This document shows positions 25,929 to 35,051 of a stretch of DNA of 64,000 bases, one piece after another (positions within the stretch are counted from its first letter, which is position 1; the number at the start of each line of letters is the position of its first letter). Source of the DNA: Xanthomonas prunicola (GTDB lineage Bacteria > Pseudomonadota > Gammaproteobacteria > Xanthomonadales > Xanthomonadaceae); assembly GCF_002846205.1 (NCBI RefSeq), contig NZ_PHKV01000010.1, forward strand, positions 39,619 through 103,618, in the 5' to 3' direction. The position numbers and the translations under genes are program-made. The notes beneath the pieces were generated by a model. That model ran no database searches. It was not told the origin of the DNA and was given only the letters and a program-made list of their open reading frames with translations.

Positions 25929-27134
25929 TTACGCACCACTCAGCGCATACCCTTTGAGTCGCGCCGCATACGCCTGCAGGGCAGCATTACCGCTGGCTTC
26001 GGCCTCGTGACACCACTGCTGCAACTGCCTGAGCCGTTCGGACGCATCATGGCTACGCGCTTCCAGCACAGCGGTCAGCCGCGCGCGATACTCGACCAGG
26101 GTGCGCATGCGCGGGCGCTGCGCCACCCAGGACTGCAACTGCGCGCGCGCATCCGGCTTGAGCCAGCGCCCGTCATCGACCAGACCCTTGCGCAAACGCC
26201 GTGGCAACAACTCGCGCAGCTTGGCGCCGGTGGCGGCGGCTTCCTCGCGCAAGGCCGGCTTGAGCACGTTGCGCTGGTAGTCGGTCATGGCCTGGAAGCG
26301 GTGCGACAGCAGTGCCTTGAGCGTATCGGCATCGGGCACGGCGATATTGGGGCGGATATCCAGCGACGGCGCCACGCGCAGTACTTTGGCCAGACCCACG
26401 GCCTGCAATCCGCGAATCGCAATCCAGCCGATATCCAGTTCCCAACGCCGCATCGAAAATCGTGCCGAACTCGGGAATGCGTGATGGTTGTTGTGCAGTT
26501 CTTCGCCGCCGATCCACAGCGCCCACGGCGTGAGGTTGGTGGAGGTGTCGGCGGATTCGAAATTGCGATAGCCCCACCAATGGCCCAGACCATTGACCAC
26601 GCCGGCAGCCCAGAACGGAATCCACGCCATCTGGATCGCCCATAGCGCGATGCCCGGCAACCCGAACAACACGGAATTGATCACCAGCAAGGCGATCGGG
26701 CCGGCATTGGCATGCGGGGTGTACAGATGCCGCTCGATCCAGTCGGTCGGCGCACCCTTGCCGTACTGCTCGATATCGGCGCGCTGCGTACGGGCCTCGC
26801 GATACAACTCCACGCCGCGCCAGAACACCTGCCTGATGCCCTTGGTCTGCGGGCTGTGCGGGTCTTCCTCGGTCTCCACCCTGGCGTGGTGCTTGCGATG
26901 GATGGCCACCCATTCGCGGGTGATCATCGAGGTGGTGAGCCAGGTCCAGAAACGGAAGAAGTGCGCCACCACTGGATGGAAATCCACGCCACGGTGCGCC
27001 TGGCTGCGATGCAGGTACAAGGTCACCGCAAAGATGGTGAGCTGGGTGAACACCAGCAGCACCGCCAGCATGCCCCACACACCCAGCCCGGCCACGCCGG
27101 CGGTCAGGAAGTCGATGATCGTATCGGACAGCAT
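25929..27134 (-). CDS. Acyl-CoA/acyl-lipid delta-9-type fatty acid desaturase
   Basis: A 401-residue membrane di-iron desaturase that introduces a double bond into fatty acyl chains. The three histidine boxes are all present: HRSQAH (about 42-47), HRKHH (79-83) and HNNHH further on within ELHNNHHAFPSS. Hydrophobic segments surround them. The C-terminal ~150 residues are long and charged compared with short desaturases. I start at ATG 27134 (MLSDTIIDFL); a GTG at 27146 would add four residues. The 27135-27285 gap separates it from the divergent ABC ATPase. Confidence 0.88.
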   Translation of the reverse strand: MLSDTIIDFLTAGVAGLGVWGMLAVLLVFTQLTIFAVTLYLHRSQAHRGVDFHPVVAHFFRFWTWLTTSMITREWVAIHRKHHARVETEEDPHSPQTKGIRQVFWRGVELYREARTQRADIEQYGKGAPTDWIERHLYTPHANAGPIALLVINSVLFGLPGIALWAIQMAWIPFWAAGVVNGLGHWWGYRNFESADTSTNLTPWALWIGGEELHNNHHAFPSSARFSMRRWELDIGWIAIRGLQAVGLAKVLRVAPSLDIRPNIAVPDADTLKALLSHRFQAMTDYQRNVLKPALREEAAATGAKLRELLPRRLRKGLVDDGRWLKPDARAQLQSWVAQRPRMRTLVEYRARLTAVLEARSHDASERLRQLQQWCHEAEASGNAALQAYAARLKGYALSGA

Positions 27135-27285
27135 CGGCAGTTCCACGGTGGCGGTGTCTCGTTGGTCGATGCAGACATGATGGGGGCGATCGCGGCAAAC
27201 TTCACCCTTCGGATGCGTAGGGTGATGCCTGCTTTCTAAAGCGGTTCACACGTGCCTTCTTTCCCCACTGCCAGATGTCCTACGT

Positions 27286-28122
27286 ATGACTGCTGCCACC
27301 GATGTTGCCGATTCTTTTGCCGATGCGGATGCGCTGATCGAACTCGACCAGGCAAGTGTGATGCGCGGCCAGGTCCGTGTGCTGCATGCATTGCGTTTGC
27401 GCATCGCACTGGGCCAGCACACCGCCATCCTTGGCCCCAACGGCTGCGGTAAGTCGTCTTTCATCAAGCTCATCACGCGCGAGCTGTATCCGTTGGCGCG
27501 GGGCGATGGCCAGCCTGCGGTGAAGGTGCTGGGACAGGCGCGTTGGCAGGTGGATCGGTTGCGCTCGCAGCTGGGGATCGTCACCGGCGATCTGAGCGTC
27601 AACCTGGCCGACACGCCGGGGCTGGATGTGGAAAGCGCGGTGCTGTCGGGGTTTTTCGCCAGCTACGTGGTACCGCCGCATCGCGAGATCAGCGACGACA
27701 TGCGTGCGCGTGCACGCGAAGCGCTTGCCCTGGCACACGCATTGCCGCTGCTGGACCGGCCATTTGCCGAGTTGTCGGCCGGCGAGACCCGCCGCGTGCT
27801 GATCGCGCGCGCCCTGGTCAACCGCCCGCAGGCGCTGTTGCTGGACGAGCCGTCCACCGGCCTGGATCTGGTGGCGCGCCAGCACCTGCTCGAGACGATG
27901 CGGCACCTCGCCCGGCAAGGCATCACGCTGGTGCTGGTAACCCATCACATCGAGGAAATCGTGCCGGAGATCGCACGGGTGATCCTGCTGCGCGCCGGCA
28001 AGGTGGTCGCCGACGGCCCGCGCGATGCGCTGCTCACCGATGCCAGCCTGTCGGCCGTATTCGACGGCCCGGTGCGGGTGCAGCGCGACGGCGAGCGCTG
28101 TTGGGCGACGGTTGGGGAGTGA
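27286..28122 (+). CDS. Stand-alone ABC transporter ATP-binding protein (ModF/YlmA-like)
   Basis: A 278-residue single ATPase domain: Walker A GPNGCGKSSFIK, signature LSAGETRRVLIARAL, Walker B ALLLDEPSTGLD and switch LVLVTHHIEEIVPEI. It resembles the YlmA/ModF group, which often lack a membrane partner; none is encoded in the window. The next gene starts 96 bases on, on the same strand, but is of unrelated type. The transported substrate, if any, is unknown. Confidence 0.82.
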   Translation: MTAATDVADSFADADALIELDQASVMRGQVRVLHALRLRIALGQHTAILGPNGCGKSSFIKLITRELYPLARGDGQPAVKVLGQARWQVDRLRSQLGIVTGDLSVNLADTPGLDVESAVLSGFFASYVVPPHREISDDMRARAREALALAHALPLLDRPFAELSAGETRRVLIARALVNRPQALLLDEPSTGLDLVARQHLLETMRHLARQGITLVLVTHHIEEIVPEIARVILLRAGKVVADGPRDALLTDASLSAVFDGPVRVQRDGERCWATVGE

Positions 28123-28218
28123 CACCGCGCGGGAGTGCGAACGCATGACCTTGGACACGGGACGCCGCCGCGGCGGTTGCGCTTAGACTCGCCGCACACA
28201 CAGACAGGAGTCGTCCCG

Positions 28219-29229
28219 ATGGCCCAGTGGTATTTCCATAATCCTGGACAGGCCGAGCGTATCGGCCCGCTCGACGATGCCAGCGCCCGCGCGCATGCGC
28301 AGCGCCAACCCGATGCGTTGACCTGGCGCGATGGGCTCGATGGCTGGACCCCGGCCCGTCAGCTGGCCGAGCTGCAGGGCGGCGGCAGCGCGCCGCCACC
28401 GCTGACCGGCATGGCCGGGCGCGCGGATGAGATCGACTACCGCATCGTCGGCAACGACATGCAGTTCGTCGAAGTCGAGCTGGACCCGGGAGAAAGCGCG
28501 ATCGCCGAGGCTGGCGCGCTGATGTACAAGGACGCCGCCGTGCAGATGGACACCGTGTTCGGCGACGGCTCGCATGCCGGCCAGAGCGGCGGCGGCGGGC
28601 TGATGGGCAAACTGGTATCGGCCGGCAAACGCGTGGTCACTGGCGAAAGCATGTTTACCACCGTGTTCACCCACGCAGGCAGCGGCAAGGCCAAGGTCGC
28701 GTTCGCAGCGCCCTACCCGGGCACGGTGCTGGCGCTGCGCCTGTCCGAGCATGGTGGCCAGCTGATCTGCCAGAAAGACAGCTTTTTGGCCGGCGCACGC
28801 GGCGTGTCGCTGGGCATCGCCTTCCAAAAGAAAATCCTCACCGGCCTGTTCGGCGGCGAGGGCTTCATCATGCAGAAACTCGAAGGCGACGGCTGGGTGT
28901 TCGTGCATGCCGGCGGCACCGTGGTGGAACGCGAGCTCGGCCCAGGCGAGCGCATCGACGTGGACACCGGCTGCGTGGTCGCCTATCACGCCGGCGTGGA
29001 CATGGACGTGCGCCGCGTCACCGGCCTGAAGAGCATGTTCTTCGGCGGCGAAGGCGTGTTCCTGGCCACCCTCACCGGCCCGGGCAAGGTCTGGCTGCAA
29101 TCGCTGCCGTTCTCGCGCATGGCCGGCCGCATGCTGCAGGCCGCCCCGCAAGCCGGCGGCCAGCAACGTGGCGAAGGCTCGGTGCTGGGCGGCTTGGGCC
29201 GCTTGCTGGATGGCGATAACCGGTTTTGA
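28219..29229 (+). CDS. GYF_2-AIM24 domain protein (TIGR00266 family)
   Basis: A 336-residue protein with an N-terminal GYF_2 domain (WYFHNPGQAERIGPLD... TWRDGLDGWTPARQL, residues 2-55) joined to an AIM24/TIGR00266 beta-rich domain (about 74-315). Typical segments of the latter are VELDPGESAIAEAGALMYKD, GGEGFIMQKLEGDGWVFVHAGG and GVFLATLTGPGKVWLQSLPF. The AIM24 family has no known enzymatic activity. GYF_2 is usually a peptide-binding or membrane-proximal domain. The ATG at 28219 has AGGAG at 28205-28209. Confidence 0.88.
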   Translation: MAQWYFHNPGQAERIGPLDDASARAHAQRQPDALTWRDGLDGWTPARQLAELQGGGSAPPPLTGMAGRADEIDYRIVGNDMQFVEVELDPGESAIAEAGALMYKDAAVQMDTVFGDGSHAGQSGGGGLMGKLVSAGKRVVTGESMFTTVFTHAGSGKAKVAFAAPYPGTVLALRLSEHGGQLICQKDSFLAGARGVSLGIAFQKKILTGLFGGEGFIMQKLEGDGWVFVHAGGTVVERELGPGERIDVDTGCVVAYHAGVDMDVRRVTGLKSMFFGGEGVFLATLTGPGKVWLQSLPFSRMAGRMLQAAPQAGGQQRGEGSVLGGLGRLLDGDNRF

Positions 29230-29368
29230 TGGGGTGAAGCGGCAGGCGGGTGTGCTGTCACCCTTCTCCCGCCGGGAAAAGGTGGCGCGTAGCGCCGGAT
29301 GAGGGGACGGGCGAAGCCTGCTGCGGTCTCATTCCCCTGCGGCTTCGCTCCGCACCCTCACCCCCTCT

Positions 29369-29462
29369 CCGCGCCCCGGCCTGCGCTTGCGACACGGGCG
29401 CTCCAAGGCACGCGCGCCGTGGCGCGCAAGCGGTGCCTTCTCGCCCCGCGGGGAGAGGTGCT
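29369..29462. repeat. Dispersed GC-rich inverted-repeat element, copy 1
   Basis: The gene-free stretch 29230-29655 carries this copy of a ~95-bp element seen three more times in the window (near 43474, 46827 and 47235). The shared core reads GGGCGCTCCAAGGCACGCG, then a GGCGCGCAAGC block, then CTTCTCGCCCCGC. Its ends (CCTCTCCGCG and CGCGGGGAGAGG) are imperfect inverted repeats. Confidence 0.65.
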
Positions 29463-29655
29463 CTGGTTCCGTGCTGCATGCAGGTGGCTGCGGTCATCGC
29501 ACGCATGAACCGGCGCGCCCTTCTCCCGCCGGAACAAGGGAGTGCAGCGCTTGCAGACGATGCCGTTCTGAATGAGCTCCACTCACGCCAACCACCAGCG
29601 CCACAGTGACGGCGCGCGTGTATTCTCCCTCGCCTTTCCCATCGACGTTTTCGCC

Positions 29656-30693
29656 ATGATCGCGCCCCGCTGCTCTCGCTTGCTCGCCCTGTTGTCCATG
29701 CTCGGTCTGCTCAGCGCCTGCGGGGGCGAGCCGCGTCCGGCGGCGCCGGCGCCCGTGGTGCAGACGCCTTCGGACGCGCCCCCCAAGCCGGTCAAGATCG
29801 GTATCGCGCTCGGTGGCGGGGCGGCCAAGGGCTTTGCGCATATCGGGGTGATCAAGATGCTCGAGGCCAACGGCTTCGCACCGGTGGTGGTGTCCGGCAC
29901 CAGCGCCGGCAGCGTGGTGGGCGCGTTGTACGCCAGCGGCATGGATGCGTTCGAAATGCAGGAAAAGGCCGTCGCGCTCGACCAGACCAGCATCCGCGAT
30001 GTGCGGCTGTTTTCCGGCGGCCTGGTGCAAGGCCAGAAACTGCAGGACTACGTCAACGATCAACTCGGCGGCAAGCCCATCGAGAAGTTGCGCAAGCCAT
30101 TCGCGGCGGTTGCCACGCGGCTGGAAGATGGCGAGCGCACCGTGTTCGTGCGCGGCAACGCCGGTCAGGCGGTGCGTGCGTCCAGCAGCATTCCGGGCGT
30201 GTTCGAGCCGGTGACCATCGGCAAATACCACTTCGTCGATGGCGGCGTGGTCAGTCCCGTGCCGGTGGATGCGGCGCGCCAGCTGGGTGCCGAATTCGTG
30301 GTGGCGGTGGATATTTCCAGCAAGGCCAGTGGCAAGAACCCGGGCGATCTGCTGGGCACGGTGAACCAGTCGATTTCGATCATGGGCCAGCGCCTGGGCG
30401 AGGCCGAACTCAAACGTGCCGACGTGGTCGTTCGCCCCAAGGTCAACGATATCGGCTCGGCCGATTTCAACCAGCGTGCTGCGGCAATCCTGGAAGGCGA
30501 GCGCGCTGCAATGGCGGTGATGCCGCAGATTCGCGCCAAGATCGCGCAGCTGCAGGCCGCGCGCAGCAGCGCGACACGGACTGCTGCCGATCAGGCGAAA
30601 GCGGCCAAGCAGCAAGCCTACGAACGCTGCCTGGAACAACGCTCGCGTTGGGAAAAATTGCGCGGCAAGCAAGAGGCCTGCGTGGCGCCGTGA
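29656..30693 (+). CDS. Patatin-like phospholipase lipoprotein (RssA family)
   Basis: A 345-residue esterase/phospholipase. A lipoprotein signal ends at LGLLSAC (Cys22). The patatin domain starts at IGIALGGGAAKGFAHIGV (oxyanion loop GGGAAKG, 53-59), with the nucleophile in VVSGTSAGSVVGAL (Ser83) and the dyad aspartate in FVDGGVVSPVPVD. Catalytic Ser and Asp are both intact. A charged, Ala-rich C-terminus (about 290-345) follows. The likely substrate is a phospholipid or lysophospholipid at the envelope. It is preceded by a repeat-rich intergenic stretch and appears monocistronic. Confidence 0.9.
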   Translation: MIAPRCSRLLALLSMLGLLSACGGEPRPAAPAPVVQTPSDAPPKPVKIGIALGGGAAKGFAHIGVIKMLEANGFAPVVVSGTSAGSVVGALYASGMDAFEMQEKAVALDQTSIRDVRLFSGGLVQGQKLQDYVNDQLGGKPIEKLRKPFAAVATRLEDGERTVFVRGNAGQAVRASSSIPGVFEPVTIGKYHFVDGGVVSPVPVDAARQLGAEFVVAVDISSKASGKNPGDLLGTVNQSISIMGQRLGEAELKRADVVVRPKVNDIGSADFNQRAAAILEGERAAMAVMPQIRAKIAQLQAARSSATRTAADQAKAAKQQAYERCLEQRSRWEKLRGKQEACVAP

Positions 30694-30913
30694 AGCGGGC
30701 GCTAGGCTTCGCGACATGGCCGTGCGATGCGACTGCCACGCGGGTGATTTGATGCAGGAGTTGTAACGCCGTGAGGTCGGGCGTCGCGCGGTGGGTTGCT
30801 GCGTTATGCCGCGTTGGCGCATATCAAGACGGCATCGCAGCCTTGGCCGCGATGCTATCCCGATAACCGTGCTGCCGGTGTTGCACCGTTATGGAACAAG
30901 CCTTGCCTTTGCC

Positions 30914-33127
30914 TCAATACCGCCAGCGCAGCGACACACTGACAAAGCGCGGTTCGCCGTAGTTCTGATAATCCAGATTCGCCCAATAGGTTTTATCGAA
31001 CGCGTTGCGCACAGCAAGCGATGCGGTCCACTGGTCGCTGATGCGGTAGTTGGCGTTGAAATGCACCAGCGCGTACGGGTTCTGCACTACAGTGACTGGC
31101 GTGGTGGCACCGCTGCCGTCACCGGTGGGCCGTTCGATATTGAAGCCGCGTACCGCGCTCTGCCAGCTCACGCCGCCGCCGATGCTCAACCGATCCCACG
31201 CACCCGGCAGGCGCCATTGGGTGGAGAGCTGCAGATAGTCTTCCGGCAGATTGGCGTAGATCGCATCGGTCGGCGCGCGGGTGACCTTGACGTGGGTATA
31301 GCCGGCGTTGATGGTCCAGCCGGGTCGCACTTCGCCATTGAAGTCCACTTCCCAGCCACGGCTCTTGGTGCCGTCCACACCGATGTAGGCCGAGCTGCCA
31401 TCCGGTAGCGAGGCTTCCGGCTGGCTCATGTCGCGCACCGCGTAGTTGTCCTGCTTGGCTTCGAACACGGCGGCGGTGGCCATCGCATGACCATCGAACA
31501 ACTGCGCCTTGATGCCGGCTTCCAGGTTGGACCCTTCCACCGGTGCGAGCAGGTTGTTGTCCTTGTCGCGGTAATTCTGCGGGTTGAAGATTTCGGTGTA
31601 GCTGGCATAAACCGATACATCCGGCACGATGTCGTACACAAGCCCCACATATGGAGTGACCTCGTCGCTCACTTCATAGCGGCCGCTGGTGCCGGTGTAA
31701 GTGCCGTTGCCATCGAAGGCCTGGGTGCGGGTTTCCCAGGAACTCAGTCGTGCGCCGGCAATCAACGACAGCGGGTCGGCCAGCCGGAAGCGCGTGGATG
31801 CATACACCCCGCGCTGCGTGGTGCGCGCCTGGCGACGCGCGCCGGTGCGCGTATACGTCACTTCGGATGCATCGCCATTCCAGTTGCGGATGTTGGGAAT
31901 GAAATAGCAGCGCTCGGGTGGGCCAAAGGCGTTGGCGCAGCTGGCCCAATCGGTGGGATAGGTCTGCGCCACGCCATACGTAGTCGATTGCAGGTCTTGC
32001 CAGCTGCCGCCGACCACCACATCGTGCTGGCGGCCAAACAAGGCAAACCCGCCGGACAGATATACATCCACGCTATCGCGCGTGTCCTGCGTTTCGCCGG
32101 CGCTGGTGCGCAGAAACACACCGCTGCCATCGGCGGCCGGGTAACCGGTGCCGTAGACGCGCAGACTCTGCACGGCGCCCTTGGTGTGGGCGGTGTTGAC
32201 GCGCAGCAACCAGTCTTCGCCGAAGCGCTGTTCCAGGTTCGCGAACGCGGTGCTGGTGTCGCGCTGCCAGCGCGTCCATTCCGGCGCCATGTTGGTCGAA
32301 CGCGCCAGATTGGCGAAGGAGCCATCGGTAGCGAAGAACGGCACCGTGCCCCATGTCGAACCAACCGGGGTATTGTCCTGGCGCTGGTAGCCCACGGTGA
32401 GCGTGCCGCTGTCGGTCAGGTCGCCTTCCAGCACCGCCATGCCTGACATCTTGGTGTCGTGGTAGCGGTCGTAGTAATAATCGCGATCCTGCCAGGCGGC
32501 GACAACGCGGCTGCGAAAACGCCCGTCTTCGGTCAGCGGTGCGTTGACGTCGGCCTGCATGCGGCGGAAGTCCCAGGTGCCTGCGCTCACTCCAAACGAG
32601 GCGTCAAAGTCCTTGCCCGGACGCTTGCGCAGCAGGTTGACCGTGGCCGAAGGAATGCCCGCCCCGGTGAGCAGGCCATTGGCACCGCGGATCACTTCGA
32701 TGCGGTCGTAGAAGACCGTGTCGTATTCCTGATTGGTCGCGCCGCTGTAGGTCGGTAGGCCGTCGACCTGGAAATCGGTGATCTGGAAGCCGCGCGCGAA
32801 ATACAGTGGCCGCTGGGTGTCATAGAACGACACGTTGACGCCAGTGACGTGACGCATCACATCGTCGATGCTGAAAAGCGATTGCTCTTCCAGCCGCTGC
32901 AACCCGATCACGCTGACCGACTGCGGCGTTTCCTGCAGCGTCAGCGGCAGTCGCGTCGTGGTGGCCGGTTGCGCGCGGCTCACCGTGCCGTTGACGCTGA
33001 CCTGGTCGAGCGTCGTGGCGTTGGTCGCATCGGCCGCCTCGGCGGCATGCACGGTGGGAGTCAGTGTCGATAGCGCGCACAGCAGCGCGGCAGACAACAG
33101 GCCAAGGGGAGCGATGGCAGCAGACAT
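30914..33127 (-). CDS. TonB-dependent siderophore receptor
   Basis: A 737-residue outer-membrane receptor that would import a ferric siderophore with energy from TonB. The signal peptide is LLSAALLCALSTLTPTVHAA. A TonB-box-like segment (LDQVSVNG) follows. The plug domain holds LTLQETPQSVSVIG and IEVIRGANGLLTGAGIPSATVNLLRKRP. The barrel ends in the aromatic FVSVSLRWRY. The QSVSVIG and NLVRKRP-like signatures place it in the FhuE/FpvA hydroxamate/pyoverdine-type group. Start ATG 33127. A Fur-like box lies about 155 bases upstream. No siderophore synthesis genes are in the window. Confidence 0.92.
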   Translation of the reverse strand: MSAAIAPLGLLSAALLCALSTLTPTVHAAEAADATNATTLDQVSVNGTVSRAQPATTTRLPLTLQETPQSVSVIGLQRLEEQSLFSIDDVMRHVTGVNVSFYDTQRPLYFARGFQITDFQVDGLPTYSGATNQEYDTVFYDRIEVIRGANGLLTGAGIPSATVNLLRKRPGKDFDASFGVSAGTWDFRRMQADVNAPLTEDGRFRSRVVAAWQDRDYYYDRYHDTKMSGMAVLEGDLTDSGTLTVGYQRQDNTPVGSTWGTVPFFATDGSFANLARSTNMAPEWTRWQRDTSTAFANLEQRFGEDWLLRVNTAHTKGAVQSLRVYGTGYPAADGSGVFLRTSAGETQDTRDSVDVYLSGGFALFGRQHDVVVGGSWQDLQSTTYGVAQTYPTDWASCANAFGPPERCYFIPNIRNWNGDASEVTYTRTGARRQARTTQRGVYASTRFRLADPLSLIAGARLSSWETRTQAFDGNGTYTGTSGRYEVSDEVTPYVGLVYDIVPDVSVYASYTEIFNPQNYRDKDNNLLAPVEGSNLEAGIKAQLFDGHAMATAAVFEAKQDNYAVRDMSQPEASLPDGSSAYIGVDGTKSRGWEVDFNGEVRPGWTINAGYTHVKVTRAPTDAIYANLPEDYLQLSTQWRLPGAWDRLSIGGGVSWQSAVRGFNIERPTGDGSGATTPVTVVQNPYALVHFNANYRISDQWTASLAVRNAFDKTYWANLDYQNYGEPRFVSVSLRWRY

Positions 33128-33281
33128 GGGGCGTTCTCGTCGATCGCTGCGGACGCAGCGCGTCACGCAACAGGGAAAGGCACAGGCACACGCGGGCGTC
33201 CACTCGAACCGGCTGGCTGACCCTGCATGGGCTGGCGATGCGACACGAACGACGTGGCCGGACGCGGCCAAGAGATGAGCT

Positions 33282-33302
33282 AAATGTAAATCGTTATCGT
33301 TT
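33282..33302 (-). promoter_or_regulatory. Probable Fur box
   Basis: On the minus strand this reads AACGATAACGATTTACATT in its core, close to the GATAATGATAATCATTATC Fur consensus. It lies about 155 bases upstream of the siderophore receptor ATG, so iron-dependent repression of that gene is likely. Confidence 0.6.
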
Positions 33303-33420
33303 GGCAGGCAAGCAACCCGACGCTTCTTGCATGCGCGCGGGAACCTGCGGCACACGTTGGTGCTGCCTGCAGCGTTGCATCACCCGCGCAAGGCAAGGCG
33401 CATCCGATCCTTCGGCCCGC

Positions 33421-33903
33421 TTATGCCAGATGCGCCAGCGGCAGACCTTCCGGCGCTTTCACGGTGCGCAGAACGAAGCTGGAATTCACATCCGACACGC
33501 CAGTGGCATTGAGCAGACGATCGAGCAGAAACCGCGAGAAGTGTTCGAGGTCGCGCACCTGCACCTGCAGCAGATAATCCATGTCGCCGGTCAGCGCCCA
33601 ACACGCCACGACCTCATCCCAGCCGCGCACGCCTTCGGCGAAATGTTCGATATCGGCCTGCCCGTGCTGCTCCAGCTGCACGCGCACGAAGGCCTGCAGA
33701 CCTAATCCCAGCGCGCGCGCATCCAGGCGCGCGCCATAGCCGGCGATGATCCCGGCAGCCTCCAGCCGCTGGGTGCGCCGCAGGCAGGCCGACGCCGACA
33801 GATTCACCTGCACGGCGAGCTCGGCGTTGCTGGTGCGCCCCTGCGTCTGCAGCAGGGCAAGCATCCGCAGATCGGTGCGGTCCAGCGCGATAGGTTGGTC
33901 CAT
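33421..33903 (-). CDS. Lrp/AsnC family transcriptional regulator
   Basis: A 160-residue regulator: helix-turn-helix at about 22-45 (RTSNAELAVQVNLSASACLRR) and an effector-binding RAM domain behind it. It is divergent from phhA, with 128 bases between. A 33933-33969 inverted repeat and four TTGCGC copies occupy the shared region. Lrp-type proteins often sense amino acids and control neighbouring catabolic genes, so control of phhA in response to an aromatic amino acid is likely by position. Confidence 0.9.
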   Translation of the reverse strand: MDQPIALDRTDLRMLALLQTQGRTSNAELAVQVNLSASACLRRTQRLEAAGIIAGYGARLDARALGLGLQAFVRVQLEQHGQADIEHFAEGVRGWDEVVACWALTGDMDYLLQVQVRDLEHFSRFLLDRLLNATGVSDVNSSFVLRTVKAPEGLPLAHLA

Positions 33904-33906
33904 ATG

Positions 33907-33984
33907 TTGCGCAGCAGCAGGTCAAGACGCACGAATCTTGCGCGTAAGCAGGCGTGTTGCGCAAGATTCGCAATCCTGTTGCGC
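33907..33984. promoter_or_regulatory. TTGCGC array and inverted repeat between Lrp gene and phhA
   Basis: TTGCGC occurs at 33907, 33938, 33957 and 33979. Two of these copies are the inner ends of a perfect 11-bp inverted repeat: GAATCTTGCGC at 33933-33943 and GCGCAAGATTC at 33959-33969. The spacings (31, 19 and 22) are near whole helical turns, as expected for an Lrp octamer wrapping DNA. The whole array lies in the promoter interval of the divergent pair. Confidence 0.6.
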
Positions 33985-34031
33985 GGCGATCCGGCTAAGG
34001 TGATCCCCTGTCGCTACGGAAGTCCTGCCGC

Positions 34032-34922
34032 ATGAACACTGCCCCGCGCCGCGTCGAAAACCAGCTGACCGACAAGGGCTACGTGCCGGTCTACACCACT
34101 GCCGTGGTCGACCAGCCATGGGACGGCTACAGCAGCGACGACCATGCCACCTGGGGCACGCTGTATCGCCGCCAGCGTGCGTTGCTGGTGGGCCGCGCCT
34201 GCGATGAGTTCCTGCAGGCGCAGGACGCCATGGGCATGGACGACCGCCAGATCCCCCGCTTCGACGCGCTCAACGCGGTACTGCAGGCGGCCACCGGCTG
34301 GACCTTGGTCGGCGTGGAAGGCCTGCTGCCTGAGCTGGATTTTTTCGATCACCTGGCCAACAAACGCTTCCCGGTGACCTGGTGGATCCGTCGCCCCGAT
34401 CAGATCGATTACATCGCAGAACCCGATCTGTTCCATGACCTGTTCGGGCACGTGCCGCTGTTGATGAACCCGCTGTTTGCCGACTTCATGCAGGCCTATG
34501 GCCGTGGCGGAGTCAAGGCGCACGGCATCGGCCCGGACGCGCTGCAGAACCTCACCCGGCTGTACTGGTACACGGTGGAATTCGGCCTGATCGCCACGCC
34601 GCAGGGCCTGCGCATCTACGGCGCCGGCATCGTCTCGTCGAAGGGCGAATCGCTGTATTCGCTGGACTCGCCCGCACCCAACCGCATCGGCTTCGATCTG
34701 CAGCGCATCATGCGCACGCGCTACCGCATCGACAGCTTCCAGAAGACCTATTTCGTCATCGACAGCTTTGCGCAGTTGATGGAGGCGACCAGCCCGGACT
34801 TCACTCCGATCTACGCTGCATTGGCGCAACAGGCGCAGGTGCCGGCCGGCGATGTGCTCGCTAGCGATGCGGTGATCCAGCGCGGCAGTGGCGAGGGCTG
34901 GAGCCGCGACGGCGACGTATGA
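34032..34922 (+). CDS. phhA: Phenylalanine 4-monooxygenase
   Basis: A 296-residue iron- and tetrahydropterin-dependent hydroxylase that turns phenylalanine into tyrosine. The iron ligands are clear: HDLFGHVP (His135, His140) and YWYTVEFGL (Glu183), matching the Chromobacterium enzyme. VDQPWDGYSSDDHATW near the start is typical of bacterial PAH. No carbinolamine dehydratase (phhB) is nearby. It is divergently arranged with the Lrp-type regulator. Confidence 0.95.
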   Translation: MNTAPRRVENQLTDKGYVPVYTTAVVDQPWDGYSSDDHATWGTLYRRQRALLVGRACDEFLQAQDAMGMDDRQIPRFDALNAVLQAATGWTLVGVEGLLPELDFFDHLANKRFPVTWWIRRPDQIDYIAEPDLFHDLFGHVPLLMNPLFADFMQAYGRGGVKAHGIGPDALQNLTRLYWYTVEFGLIATPQGLRIYGAGIVSSKGESLYSLDSPAPNRIGFDLQRIMRTRYRIDSFQKTYFVIDSFAQLMEATSPDFTPIYAALAQQAQVPAGDVLASDAVIQRGSGEGWSRDGDV

Positions 34923-35051
34923 GGCAACTGCTGCAATAAGCGCAGCCGGATGCTGCGCGGCGCGGCGGTGAAGCTGCAATGTGACGTGCGCCGACTCGAC
35001 ACTGTCGCCAACGCGGACTAAGGTCGAACCTCCCCCTACCGCCTTCGCTCA

